Positions 18,334 through 27,213 of a stretch of DNA of 64,000 bases are shown here, one piece after another. Both the position numbers and the translations under genes were made by a program. Source of the DNA: Marinobacter denitrificans (GTDB taxonomy: Bacteria > Pseudomonadota > Gammaproteobacteria > Pseudomonadales > Oleiphilaceae); contig NZ_VMHN01000001.1 of the NCBI RefSeq assembly GCF_008795955.1, forward strand, positions 992,001-1,056,000. Direction: 5' to 3'. The notes beneath the pieces were generated by a model. That model was not told the DNA's origin. It searched no databases and saw nothing but the letters and a program-made list of their open reading frames with translations. Numbering within the stretch: position 1 is the stretch's first letter; the number at the start of each line of letters is the position of its first letter.

Positions 18334-19118
18334 TGAGCTTTATAACAGTTAATAACCTCTGGAAAGAATATGGCGATCTGGTGGTACTGGAAAACCTGAA
18401 CCTGAGCGTGAAACAGGGCGAATTCTGTACTCTGGTAGGAGCTTCAGGATGCGGTAAATCCACCTTCCTGAAAATGCTCCTGGGGCAGGAAACACCGAGC
18501 CGTGGCCAGTTACTGCTTGAGGGCGAAGCCTTTCCAGGGGAGCCCGACCGCAACCGGGGCATCGTGTTCCAGCGCTACTCGGTCTTCCCGCACCTGACCG
18601 TGCGCCAGAATGTGCTGATGGCCCTGGAGCTGGAGCAGAAGCCGTGGCTTGGCAAGCTTTTTGGCCGCGCCCGGCGCTCAGCTCTGGAAAAGGTGGACGC
18701 GATGCTGACATCGGTTGGTCTGGAGGCCTCCGCCAACAAGTGGCCCCACGAACTTTCTGGCGGCATGCAACAACGCCTGGCCATTGCCCAGTCCCTGATC
18801 ATGCGCCCGCGAGTATTGCTGCTGGACGAACCCTTTGGCGCGCTCGACCCGGGTATCCGCAAGGACATGCACGATCTGCTGCTTAAGCTTTGGCGGGAGA
18901 CGGGCACCACTATTTTCATGGTTACCCATGATCTCAAGGAAGGCTTCTACCTGGGCACCCGGTTATTGGTGTTCGACAAGGTTCGGCGGGACCCACATGA
19001 CCCCGAAGCCTTTGGCGCGACAATCACCTACGACCTGCCCATTGGCCAGGCCGACAGCAAACTGTTCGAGGACATCAACGAGTCGGTTGCCGAGACTGCC
19101 CGCCATCAGGCAGCCTGA
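18333..19118 (+). CDS. ABC importer ATP-binding protein, NitT/TauT-like
   Basis: The 261-residue ATPase carries Walker A GASGCGKST, signature LSGGMQQRLA, Walker B VLLLDEPFGALD and a switch histidine in MVTHDLKEGF. It powers the permease encoded just upstream, with which it overlaps by one base, and probably serves the binding protein at 12555. Confidence 0.93.
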   Translation: MSFITVNNLWKEYGDLVVLENLNLSVKQGEFCTLVGASGCGKSTFLKMLLGQETPSRGQLLLEGEAFPGEPDRNRGIVFQRYSVFPHLTVRQNVLMALELEQKPWLGKLFGRARRSALEKVDAMLTSVGLEASANKWPHELSGGMQQRLAIAQSLIMRPRVLLLDEPFGALDPGIRKDMHDLLLKLWRETGTTIFMVTHDLKEGFYLGTRLLVFDKVRRDPHDPEAFGATITYDLPIGQADSKLFEDINESVAETARHQAA

Positions 19119-19140
19119 TCAACCAGGGAACAGCTCCAAC

Positions 19141-19168
19141 AAAAAAGGGGCTGCCCAAAGGCAGCCCC
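19141..19168 (-). terminator. Intrinsic terminator of the PQQ alcohol dehydrogenase
   Basis: GGGGCTGCC (19147-19155) and GGCAGCCCC (19160-19168) form a nine-base stem. Six A at 19141-19146 give a T-run on the minus strand. It may also slow plus-strand transcription from the ABC genes. Confidence 0.88.
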
Positions 19169-19201
19169 GAAAACCCCGATAAAAACGGGTACTACACTCG
19201 C

Positions 19202-20977
19202 TCAGTTACTGGCAACCCGATCGCTCGGCAGCCTGAAGGTCCAGACTGTTCCACCCTGGTTGAAGTCCTTGACCACCCTGGCCACTTCACCACCCCAGAG
19301 AGGCACCGCCCCGCCCCAACCCGTGGAGATGGACACGTACTGTTCCCCGTCCATTTCCCAGGTCACGGGCGTACCCACAACACCGGTACCGGTATTGAAC
19401 TTGTAGAGCTCTTCACCGGTTTTTGCGTCAAACGCTTTCAGGTAGCCTTCCGGCGTGCCGGTAAAGACCAGGTTGCCTGCTGTTGCCAGCACCCCACCCC
19501 ACAGCGGAGCCGGGTTGTTGTAGCGCCAGACTTCTTCACCGGTCTTCGGATCCATGGCGCGCAGAACACCAATGAATTCATCATTTGCCGGCTTGATGGT
19601 AAAACCGGCACCCAGGTAGGCGGCACCTTTCTTGTAGGAAACCGGCTCGTTCCAGATATCCATGGACCATTCGTTGGAAGGCACATAGAACAGGCCAGTG
19701 TCCTTGCTGTAGGCCATGGGCATCCAGTTCTTGCCACCCAGGAAGGCCGGGAAGGCCACAACCGTTTCACCTTTTTCGCCGTCGGCATCCGCCGGATTAC
19801 CCGGGCGACCGTTCTCGGTGTTGTAGATGGGGCTGCCATCGTCATTCAGGCCTTCGGCCCAGGTGATCTTGTCAACAAACGGAAAGCCGCGGATAAAGTC
19901 GCCGTTCTCACGGTTCAGCACGTAGAAGAAGCCGTTACGGTCCGCAGTAGCAGCGGCCTTGACGGTCTTGCCGTTATCTTCGTAATCAAACGAGATCAGC
20001 TCGTTGACACCGTCGTAATCCCAGCCATCGTTGGGCGTGGTCTGGAAGTGCCACTTGATGCTGCCATCATCCGGGTCAATGGCCACGCGAGAGGAGGAGA
20101 ACAGGTTGTCACCAGGGCGCAGGTGCGAATTCCATGGTGCCGGGTTACCGGTGCCGAAGAACAGCGAGTCGGTATCGGGATCATAGGTGCCACCCAGCCA
20201 TGTCGCTGCGCCACCGGTTTTCCACATGTCGCCAGGCCAGGTCTTGCCGGCTTCGCCACCGGAGATACCGTTTTCAATTTCCTTGCCGTCCTTGTAGACG
20301 TAACCCATGTGGCCTTCCACCGTCGGCCGCATCCACAACAGGTCGCCGGTGTTCGGGTCGCGGGCTTCAACCTTGCCGACAATGCCAAATTCGCCGCCGG
20401 ACACACCAGTAATCAGCTTGCCCTTGACGATCAGCGGGGCTGCCGTCATGGAATAGCCAGCCTGGTAATCGGCCACTTTCTTGATCCAGACAACCTTGCC
20501 GGTGTCCTTGTTCAGGGCCACAAGCTTGGCGTCCAGGGTACCGAAGATGACTTTGTCGTCGTACAGAGCGGCGCCACGGTTGACTACGTCACAACAGGGC
20601 ATGATGCCATCCGGCAGGCGAGCGTCGTACTGCCAGATTTCTTCGCCGGTACGCGCCTCAATGGCGTAGATACGGGAGTAGGAGGCAGTCACGTACATGA
20701 CGCCGTCCTTGACCAGCGGCTGAGACTCCTGGCCCCGCTGCTTCTCGCCACCAAATGAGAACGCCCATGCTGGCTGCAGATACTGGACGTTGTCTGTGTT
20801 AAGGGCCGTCATCGGGCTGAAACGCTGGCCCTGAACGCCCATACCATAGCTTACGATGTCATCCACAGTGTCCTGGTCATTCAGGATGTCTTCATCGGTG
20901 ACCGCATGGGCCCCCAGGGATACAGCCAGCGCCAGGGCACTCGCAGTAAACTGTTTACCGAACGAATTCGATCTCAT
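19202..20977 (-). CDS. PQQ-dependent alcohol dehydrogenase, DYD (lanthanide) type
   Basis: The periplasmic quinoprotein oxidises ethanol or similar primary alcohols and passes electrons to the c550 cytochrome. The 591-residue protein starts with a signal peptide (ending SLGAHA), has adjacent Cys128-Cys129 in GIMPCCDVV (the strained disulfide near PQQ), repeated tryptophan-docking blades and catalytic Asp320 in GWDYDGVNE. Asp322, two residues on, gives the DYD signature of lanthanide-dependent enzymes (XoxF, ExaF, PedH); calcium enzymes have Ala or Ser there. ATG 20977 with GGAGAG upstream is preferred to TTG 20992. The binding protein and cytochrome genes lie just upstream on the same strand. 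Confidence 0.93.
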   Translation of the reverse strand: MRSNSFGKQFTASALALAVSLGAHAVTDEDILNDQDTVDDIVSYGMGVQGQRFSPMTALNTDNVQYLQPAWAFSFGGEKQRGQESQPLVKDGVMYVTASYSRIYAIEARTGEEIWQYDARLPDGIMPCCDVVNRGAALYDDKVIFGTLDAKLVALNKDTGKVVWIKKVADYQAGYSMTAAPLIVKGKLITGVSGGEFGIVGKVEARDPNTGDLLWMRPTVEGHMGYVYKDGKEIENGISGGEAGKTWPGDMWKTGGAATWLGGTYDPDTDSLFFGTGNPAPWNSHLRPGDNLFSSSRVAIDPDDGSIKWHFQTTPNDGWDYDGVNELISFDYEDNGKTVKAAATADRNGFFYVLNRENGDFIRGFPFVDKITWAEGLNDDGSPIYNTENGRPGNPADADGEKGETVVAFPAFLGGKNWMPMAYSKDTGLFYVPSNEWSMDIWNEPVSYKKGAAYLGAGFTIKPANDEFIGVLRAMDPKTGEEVWRYNNPAPLWGGVLATAGNLVFTGTPEGYLKAFDAKTGEELYKFNTGTGVVGTPVTWEMDGEQYVSISTGWGGAVPLWGGEVARVVKDFNQGGTVWTFRLPSDRVASN

Positions 20978-21100
20978 GGTTGCGCTCTCCAAAGTCTCTT
21001 GTTGTCAGTATTTCCAGTGAACCGGGAATTCTTCCCGCCTCTAAACCCCATTCTTGGCCTCACACGCAATCCCAACAATTAATCGCCAGAACAGGTTTTC

Positions 21101-21118
21101 TCATCACTTGGTAGTAAG
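21101..21118 (-). promoter_or_regulatory. Shared PQQ-regulon motif upstream of the alcohol dehydrogenase
   Basis: TCATCACTTGGTAGTAAG shares CTTGGTAGTA with 22701-22718 and CTTAGTAGTA with 7030-7047. It lies about 124-141 bases before the start at 20977, the same distance and orientation as upstream of the cytochrome gene. Confidence 0.45.
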
Positions 21119-21126
21119 ACCCCCAC

Positions 21127-21151
21127 AAAAAAAGCCCGCACTTGGCGGGCT
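21127..21151 (-). terminator. Intrinsic terminator of the binding-protein gene
   Basis: AGCCCGC (21133-21139) and GCGGGCT (21145-21151) pair, and seven A at 21127-21133 give the minus-strand T-run. It separates the binding-protein gene from the alcohol dehydrogenase, which therefore needs its own promoter. Confidence 0.85.
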
Positions 21152-21168
21152 CAGCGGGCCGTAACGGT

Positions 21169-22101
21169 TTATTCCCCGCTCTCTTCGGGGCCAAGAATTT
21201 CGTCGTAATATCCGGGGCGACTGTAGGAAAGCCCATGGGTGGCATAGAGCTCGACCATTTCTCCGGATCTGACCATGCCATCTACAATAGCCCCGATGGC
21301 ATAGCCTAGGGCCCTGTGGGTATGGCGCACCGCCAGGCCTACGTCCCACACCTGTTTGGTCATGCCGGGAAAGCCATTCCCTGCCTTGGTGAAACCCTTG
21401 CCCTCATGGGCCCCTAGTTGGTGTTCGATTTCCGCGCGCATACCCATAACGCCGGCAATCTCGCCCTGCTCCATGGCATCGAACGCTACACTGACGTTCT
21501 TATAATGATGAACCTGGTTTCTCAGCCGGCCACCAAACGCGGACGTCAGATAGGTGGCCGGAAGCGTATCGATCTCTACACCGATCGGGTGGTACTGAAA
21601 CACCGCAACGGTTTCAACGCCGTCCAGGCGGTTTGTATCAAAGGCAATCTGCCAGCGCTCCTGCTGATAGGGGCCGAAAAACACCACCTGTTCGTTGATC
21701 ATCTCGCCGGTGGAATCCCGCATATACTTGAAGGTGCTGTCGTAGGGCACGCGCATCATAATGTCCGCAATGCGGGTTTTTGCCAGGTAATGCCCCTTCC
21801 AGATATGGTTACGCAGGTCGTCCCCCAGGTTTTCATCCGGAATAATCCAGTAAGGGCGAAACTCCACACCCAGACCCTCCGCGATACGTCGGCCGAGGTC
21901 AGCATCCACACCACGAACCTCCCCGTCCTCCTCGTAGGAGTAGGGTGGGAAATCTTTATACATGCCGACATTCAGATAACCTGAATCCTGCACAATATCC
22001 AGGGTCCGGTCCGGAATCAGGCTGCGGGATTGTTGAGCCTGCACCTGGCTGATTCCCACAAGCAAAAGCACCAGCATCAAGGCATGACAAGCTGACTTCA
22101 T
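21169..22101 (-). CDS. Quinoprotein-associated family 3 substrate-binding protein (MxaJ/XoxJ-like)
   Basis: This 310-residue periplasmic protein has a signal peptide (MKSACHALMLVLLLVGISQV, cleavage after QAQ) and a family 3 solute-binding fold (GMYKDFPPYSYEEDGEVRGVDADLGRRIAEGLGVE). Its group is found beside PQQ alcohol dehydrogenases and is thought to help mature or activate them, not to import a solute; there is no permease next to it. ATG 22101 has GGGAGGTG upstream, better than the upstream frame start at 22140. Confidence 0.85.
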   Translation of the reverse strand: MKSACHALMLVLLLVGISQVQAQQSRSLIPDRTLDIVQDSGYLNVGMYKDFPPYSYEEDGEVRGVDADLGRRIAEGLGVEFRPYWIIPDENLGDDLRNHIWKGHYLAKTRIADIMMRVPYDSTFKYMRDSTGEMINEQVVFFGPYQQERWQIAFDTNRLDGVETVAVFQYHPIGVEIDTLPATYLTSAFGGRLRNQVHHYKNVSVAFDAMEQGEIAGVMGMRAEIEHQLGAHEGKGFTKAGNGFPGMTKQVWDVGLAVRHTHRALGYAIGAIVDGMVRSGEMVELYATHGLSYSRPGYYDEILGPEESGE

Positions 22102-22148
22102 AAACTCACCTCCCGGAAATTCCAACCTTGAAGAACGCACCTCGCCCT

Positions 22149-22577
22149 TTATTCAGGCTGGGAAACCGATTCAATGTAGGTCTTGATAGCCCAGATGGCA
22201 GTCTGATCCAGATTTTCCTTGAACGACGGCATGCCCCGCCCGGTGCCGTTCATGACACGACCGATAAAGTATTCGTCATCCCATTCGGTCAATTCCCTCA
22301 GGTCAGGAGTCAGCCCGCCGGACATGGCTTCAATGCCGTGACAGACGGCGCAATTACCTGCGTAACCGCTCTTACCTACCTTGACGGCCTCGGTATGCTT
22401 ATCGCTGTGCTCATTCCCTTCTCTGAATGGATTTTCCGTCAGCGCTTCCTTGCCAAGATTGGGTAAGTCCCCGGTGTCCACTTCCTGAGGCGTAACGTCC
22501 CCATGAGACATGGCGAAACCTGCACTCGCCAGCAGGCCGGCGGCAACCAGGGCCTTTAATGAAAAAGAAACTGACAT
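22149..22577 (-). CDS. pedF: Cytochrome c-550, PedF type
   Basis: The 142-residue periplasmic cytochrome has a signal peptide (cleavage near GFAMS), one heme site CAVCH and a downstream GMPSF methionine as the likely sixth ligand. It takes electrons from the PQQ alcohol dehydrogenase and hands them to the respiratory chain. It is the first gene of the minus-strand alcohol-oxidation run and is divergent from the PQQ-associated ABC genes. Confidence 0.88.
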   Translation of the reverse strand: MSVSFSLKALVAAGLLASAGFAMSHGDVTPQEVDTGDLPNLGKEALTENPFREGNEHSDKHTEAVKVGKSGYAGNCAVCHGIEAMSGGLTPDLRELTEWDDEYFIGRVMNGTGRGMPSFKENLDQTAIWAIKTYIESVSQPE

Positions 22578-22859
22578 GTTGTTATACCTCTGTTTTGAAT
22601 CCCCGTGCGCTGGCTGTTTGTTGTAAATGCATTGCCAGCTACCTCATCCAAGTCTAGGAACACGCCATAGCGATCAGAATGCCACTTTGGCGCCTTCGTT
22701 CTAGTTCCTTGGTAGTAGGTTCAAGAGGCATTACCGCAAGAGGGCCAGAAGAATAGTTCTTTAGTACCGCCAGTTTCCTACTTTCTGAATATTTCGACGG
22801 CTATCTCCGTTCTCTAAGCTGGAGGCAAGAACAAAAATACATACACAGAGGACGGCACA
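22578..22859 (-). promoter_or_regulatory. Divergent promoter region between pedF-like gene and PQQ-associated ABC operon
   Basis: This 282-base gap holds both promoters. CTAGTTCCTTGGTAGTAG (22701-22718) is the clearest copy of the shared motif, 124-141 bases before the cytochrome start. A second related string, TTCTTTAGTACC at 22757-22768, lies about 95 bases before the plus-strand gene. GAATAGTTCTTTAG also resembles the 31875-31888 sequence. Confidence 0.55.
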
Positions 22860-24029
22860 ATGGGTTTCAAAGGCAGGCTACTGATAACCTCGGTGTTCTG
22901 TAGCTGGCTACTGGCACCGGCTTCAGCAGCAGCTCTCGACGTGAAGGTCGGCTACATCCACTGGCTGCCCGACCAGGGGCCCGTGCTCTCCAATGTCACC
23001 CCCGAACCGGAAGATGCCGGCCTTCGGGGCGCTGAGCTGGGCATCGCCGATAACAACGCCACGGGCAAATTCCTCGACCAGAACTATGCCCTGGAGTCCG
23101 TCATGGCCAGCGATGAAGAGGGCGCTATGGCCGCTCTCGAAGAGATGCTGAAGAACGGCATTGATCTGCTTGTGACTCGCGTTCCTGCGGATACACTGCA
23201 GGCAATGGCAAAGCGGGCGGGCGACAAGGCACTGCTGTTCAACGCCGGTGCCTCTGATGATGCTCTGCGAATCGGCGAGTGTCAGCCCAACGTCCTGCAC
23301 ACCATCCCCTCCTACGCCATGCTGACCGATGCCCTTGCCCAGTGGCTTAACATGCGGCGCTGGAAGGAAGTGTTCCTGATTACCGGCCCCACTGACCAGG
23401 ACAAAGCCTGGGCCGATGCCTTCCGCCGCGCCAGCAAACGCTTTGGCCTGGAAATAGTTGCGGACAAGCCCTGGACCTTCGATTCAGATTTGCGTCGCAC
23501 TGCCTCAAAGGAGCTGCCCGCGTTCACCCAGGCCAGCGATTACGACGCCGTGGTGGTCGCCGATGTGCGTGGTGACTTCGGCGAATACGTGCCCTTCAAC
23601 ACCTGGCTGCCGCGCCCGGTGGTGGGCACCCAGGGCATGGGCCCGGAAGCCTGGCACCGGGTGGTTGAGGCCTGGGGCGCTGCGCAGCTGCAGAACCGTT
23701 TCCGGGAACTGGCGGATCGTGACATGTACAGCGAGGATTATGCCGCCTGGGCCGCCATCCGCTCCATTGGCACCACAGTGACCGGGCTCAGTGAAGCGGG
23801 TCACTCAAACATCCGCGAGTACTTGTTTTCCGACGATTTCCAGCTCGCGGCCTTCAAGGGCCGCAAGCTGACTTACCGCCCATGGAACGGCCAGCTCCGC
23901 CAGCCAATCCCACTGGTTCATCCGCAGGGCCTAGTTGCGACACCGCCACTGGAAGGCTTCTTACACCGTGATTCCGAACTGGACACCCTTGGCTACGACA
24001 GGCCGGAGAGCGACTGCCGGATCAATTGA
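22860..24029 (+). CDS. PQQ-catabolism-associated ABC substrate-binding protein
   Basis: The 389-residue protein has a signal peptide (cleavage near ASAAA) and a family-1-like periplasmic binding fold (ETDQ-type hinge; LLVTRVPADTLQAMAKRAGDKALLFNAGASDDALR). It belongs to the group encoded with PQQ-dependent alcohol systems in pseudomonads (ped cluster). The three following genes encode a beta-propeller, an ATPase and a permease of the same set. The cargo of this system is not known. Confidence 0.83.
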   Translation: MGFKGRLLITSVFCSWLLAPASAAALDVKVGYIHWLPDQGPVLSNVTPEPEDAGLRGAELGIADNNATGKFLDQNYALESVMASDEEGAMAALEEMLKNGIDLLVTRVPADTLQAMAKRAGDKALLFNAGASDDALRIGECQPNVLHTIPSYAMLTDALAQWLNMRRWKEVFLITGPTDQDKAWADAFRRASKRFGLEIVADKPWTFDSDLRRTASKELPAFTQASDYDAVVVADVRGDFGEYVPFNTWLPRPVVGTQGMGPEAWHRVVEAWGAAQLQNRFRELADRDMYSEDYAAWAAIRSIGTTVTGLSEAGHSNIREYLFSDDFQLAAFKGRKLTYRPWNGQLRQPIPLVHPQGLVATPPLEGFLHRDSELDTLGYDRPESDCRIN

Positions 24030-24060
24030 CCCTACTGAAAAACAAGAAGGAACACTGACC

Positions 24061-25035
24061 ATGAAAAATACCTTCAAGATTGCAACGCTGGCGGCCGCCA
24101 TCGGGCTTTCCGGCCAGGCGCTGGCAAGCCTGGCCTATGTGTCTAACGAGAAGGACAACACTCTCTCGATAATCGACACCGCCACCCAGGAAGTGGTGGA
24201 TACCATTGATGTCGGGGCCCGACCAAGAGGCATCCTGCTATCCAAAGATCACACCAAACTGTATATCTGCGCCAGTGATGACGACACCGTTCAGGTACTG
24301 GACCTCGCCACCCGCAAGATCATCGACACCCTGCCCTCCGGCGAGGACCCCGAGCAGTTTGCCCTGCACCCCAACAACCGCCACCTCTACATCGCCAATG
24401 AAGACGATGCCATCGTCACCGTGGTGGATGTGGAAACCAAGGACGTTCTGGCCCAGATTGATGTCGGCGTGGAACCTGAGGGCATGGCCGTCAGCCCGGA
24501 CGGCAAGTGGGCGGTGAACACCAGCGAAACCTCCAGCATGCTGCACTGGATCAACACCGAAACCTTCGAGATCGAGAAGAACACCGTGGTGGGCCAGCGC
24601 CCGCGCCACGTCGAGTTCAACAAAGACAGCAAGATTGCCTGGGCCTCAGCGGAGATCGGCGGCACTGTGCACATCTTCGATGTGGATACCATTGAAGAGA
24701 TCAAGCAGATCGATTTCAAGATCAAGGGTGTGCCCCAGGATCGGGTGCAGCCGGTTGGCATCGAGCTCACCTCTGATGGCAAGTACGCTTTTGTGGCTCT
24801 CGGCCCCTCCAACCACGTCGCAGTGGTTGATGCCCAGACCTACGAAGTCCTGGATTACCTGCTGGTGGGCGCAAGGGTCTGGCAGCTGGATCTGGATAAG
24901 GACGAGAAGTTTCTCTACACCACCAACGGCGTATCCAGTGACGTATCCGTCATCGATGTCGAAGGCCTGAAGGTGATCAAATCCATCAAGGTGGGCCGCT
25001 TCCCATGGGGTGTGGTCATCGATCCCACTTCATGA
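24061..25035 (+). CDS. PQQ-associated YVTN beta-propeller protein
   Basis: The 324-residue secreted protein has a signal peptide ending near QALAS and about seven repeats of the YVTN type (LAYVSNEKDNTLSIIDTATQEVVDTIDVG, LYIANEDDAIVTVVD and so on). It is typical of PQQ-dependent alcohol clusters; its role is not settled. ATG 24061 after AAGGA is chosen over the open frame to 23935. It overlaps the ATPase gene as ATGA. Confidence 0.87.
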   Translation: MKNTFKIATLAAAIGLSGQALASLAYVSNEKDNTLSIIDTATQEVVDTIDVGARPRGILLSKDHTKLYICASDDDTVQVLDLATRKIIDTLPSGEDPEQFALHPNNRHLYIANEDDAIVTVVDVETKDVLAQIDVGVEPEGMAVSPDGKWAVNTSETSSMLHWINTETFEIEKNTVVGQRPRHVEFNKDSKIAWASAEIGGTVHIFDVDTIEEIKQIDFKIKGVPQDRVQPVGIELTSDGKYAFVALGPSNHVAVVDAQTYEVLDYLLVGARVWQLDLDKDEKFLYTTNGVSSDVSVIDVEGLKVIKSIKVGRFPWGVVIDPTS

Positions 25036-25754
25036 CCATTGAAGCCCGCAACCTCAGCTTTCGCTACGGCGACAAGCCAGTGCTCAGGGAGGTCAGCTTC
25101 GCGCTAACCTCTGGCGGTTTTCATGCGCTGCTGGGCCCCAACGGCGCCGGCAAGTCCACGCTGTTCGGGTTACTGACGCGGCTACTCGCCCTGCAGCAGG
25201 GGGATGTGCTGATGGCCGGGCAGTCTTTGAAGAAACAACCCGCCGGGGCCATGCGCCAGATCGGCGTGGTGTTCCAGCAGAATGCCCTGGACCTGGACCT
25301 GACCGTACGCCAGAACCTGCTCTATCACGCCGCGCTTCATGGCCTTTCACACAAAGAGGCCCGGCTGCGGGGCGACCGGGAGCTGACACGTTTCCAACTG
25401 CTTGAACGGGCGAACGAACCGGTGCGAAAACTCAACGGCGGCCACCGCCGGCGGGTGGAGATCGCCCGCGCCCTGCTCCACGAACCTTCCCTGTTGCTGC
25501 TGGATGAACCCACGGTCGGGCTGGATGTGGCCAGCCGCCGGGGGCTCAACGATCATGTACGCATGCTCTGTGAAGCCGATGGCCTGACGGTGCTCTGGGC
25601 CACGCACCTGATCGAAGAGGTGCGTCCGGAAGACCGGGTGCTGATCCTCCATGAAGGAAAACTGCTGGCCGACGGCGCGGGGAATGACATCTGCGAAGCC
25701 GAAGGCACCCGTGACCTGGCGGAAACCTTTCACACCCTGACAGGAGCCGGCTGA
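25032..25754 (+). CDS. PQQ-associated ABC transporter ATP-binding protein
   Basis: The 240-residue ATPase has Walker A GPNGAGKST, Walker B LLLLDEPTVGLD and signature region LNGGHRRRVEIA, where the usual LSGGQ reads LNGGH. The ABC-2 exporter type, together with the next permease, suggests export rather than import. The start overlaps the propeller gene by four bases. Confidence 0.9.
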   Translation: MTIEARNLSFRYGDKPVLREVSFALTSGGFHALLGPNGAGKSTLFGLLTRLLALQQGDVLMAGQSLKKQPAGAMRQIGVVFQQNALDLDLTVRQNLLYHAALHGLSHKEARLRGDRELTRFQLLERANEPVRKLNGGHRRRVEIARALLHEPSLLLLDEPTVGLDVASRRGLNDHVRMLCEADGLTVLWATHLIEEVRPEDRVLILHEGKLLADGAGNDICEAEGTRDLAETFHTLTGAG

Positions 25755-25755
25755 T

Positions 25756-26559
25756 ATGAAAGCGGCCCATTACTGGCACTGCTTCGTGGGTATCCAGACC
25801 CGGGAATGGCTGCGCTTCTGGCAGCAACGTACCCGCTTCGCCAGCGCGCTGGTGCGACCGCTGCTATGGCTGGTGGTGTTTGCCGCCGGCTTCCGGGCGG
25901 TGCTGGGCATTTCCATTATTCCGCCCTACCAGACCTACATCACCTATGAGACCTACATCGCCCCCGGGCTGTGCGGAATGATCATCCTGTTTAACAGCAT
26001 GCAGGGAGCCCTCTCCATGGTGTACGACCGGGAACTGGGCAGTATGCGGGTATTGCTGATGAGCCCGCTGCCGCGGCCCTTTCTACTGGTGACGAAGTTG
26101 CTGGCGATGGGCGCAGTGTCGGTGGGGCAGGTGTATGTATTCCTGGTGCTGGCGTTGCTGGTAGATGTGGAACCGCCACTGTGGGGCTATCTCGCAGTAC
26201 TGCCCGCCCTTATCCTGACCAGTCTGATGCTCGGCGCCCTGGGCCTGCTGATTGCCACCTGGATCAAACAGCTGGAGAACTTTGCCGGGGTAATGAACTT
26301 TGTCATCTTCCCGATGTTCTTTATGTCATCCGCCCTGTATCCGCTATGGCGTATGAACGAAGCCAGCCCCTGGCTCTACTGGATCTGCCAGTTCAACCCA
26401 TTTACCCATGCGGTGGAGGCCATCCGGTTTTCGCTCTATCTGGAGTGGAACCCGATGGCCTTTGGCCTCACCGCTGGTGTGACTATCGTTCTTGCATTAC
26501 TGGCCACAGCCGGGTTCCGGCCCCAGCGGACGAAGATACTGGGGACCAACCCCGCCTGA
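25756..26559 (+). CDS. PQQ-associated ABC-2 permease (PedC-like)
   Basis: The 267-residue protein has six predicted membrane segments and the ABC-2 signature region ALYPLWRMNEASPWLYWICQFNPFTHAVEAIR. It pairs with the ATPase two bases upstream. In the ped cluster of Pseudomonas putida the comparable permease is PedC. No clear terminator follows in the 57 bases before the convergent lipoprotein gene. Confidence 0.87.
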   Translation: MKAAHYWHCFVGIQTREWLRFWQQRTRFASALVRPLLWLVVFAAGFRAVLGISIIPPYQTYITYETYIAPGLCGMIILFNSMQGALSMVYDRELGSMRVLLMSPLPRPFLLVTKLLAMGAVSVGQVYVFLVLALLVDVEPPLWGYLAVLPALILTSLMLGALGLLIATWIKQLENFAGVMNFVIFPMFFMSSALYPLWRMNEASPWLYWICQFNPFTHAVEAIRFSLYLEWNPMAFGLTAGVTIVLALLATAGFRPQRTKILGTNPA

Positions 26560-26616
26560 CCGGGGTGTCCTCAGCAGGCGGGTAGCCGCTCTCTCTTGTA
26601 GTGAGTGGTTGGCAAA

Positions 26617-27213
26617 CTACCAACCATCCGTTGGTATGCCGTGTTCTTCTAGGTAGTCGCCATGCTCCGCCAGGTAGTTTCGGGTTCCCACCTCGAAATC
26701 GTCCGGATCACCCGGGACCTCAGTCGCCTTCATGCGCATGACTTCTACCTCGTTGCCGATCTGGTTCATAATCCAGACCACCACCGTACCTCCGGGGGCC
26801 AGGCCAACAGCCATGGTGTGACGAGGTCCTGACCTAACATCCACTTGGGTCTTATAAATTGCCGGCTTTCGCATTCGCTCTTGTAGATCAGGCGGCACTT
26901 CGATCAATTTGGAGTAGTACTTCTGCTCAGCGAACGAAAACCAGTGAATGAGGATCAATTCCGGAAAAGGGTCAAGCCTGTGGCGCGAGCCACTTGGGCC
27001 GCGCGGACCTTTCCAGCAACAACTTACATAACCGACAGGCGCACGCCAGCTCCGCTCCCCGGTCTTCTCAAGGAACATGTTTATACCCCAAATATCATAG
27101 TGCTCAGGGGCTACTATTTTTATACCCCAAGGGATTTCCTCCTTTGGCGAGGTAGCGCACCCGCTGACAAGTAACGCTAAAACAGCAATAGCCAATACTC
27201 TGCGAATCATCAT
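26617..27213 (-). CDS. DUF2931 lipoprotein, candidate immunity protein
   Basis: The 198-residue protein has a lipoprotein signal (LALLVSGCATS, lipobox Cys19 or nearby) and the DUF2931 body (ILIHWFSFAEQKYYSKLIEVP). It overlaps the end of the upstream phospholipase-like gene as ATGA. A lipoprotein held in the periplasm next to a type VI phospholipase fits an immunity role; this is inferred from context. The stretch looks poorer in G+C than its neighbours. Confidence 0.78.
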   Translation of the reverse strand: MMIRRVLAIAVLALLVSGCATSPKEEIPWGIKIVAPEHYDIWGINMFLEKTGERSWRAPVGYVSCCWKGPRGPSGSRHRLDPFPELILIHWFSFAEQKYYSKLIEVPPDLQERMRKPAIYKTQVDVRSGPRHTMAVGLAPGGTVVVWIMNQIGNEVEVMRMKATEVPGDPDDFEVGTRNYLAEHGDYLEEHGIPTDGW

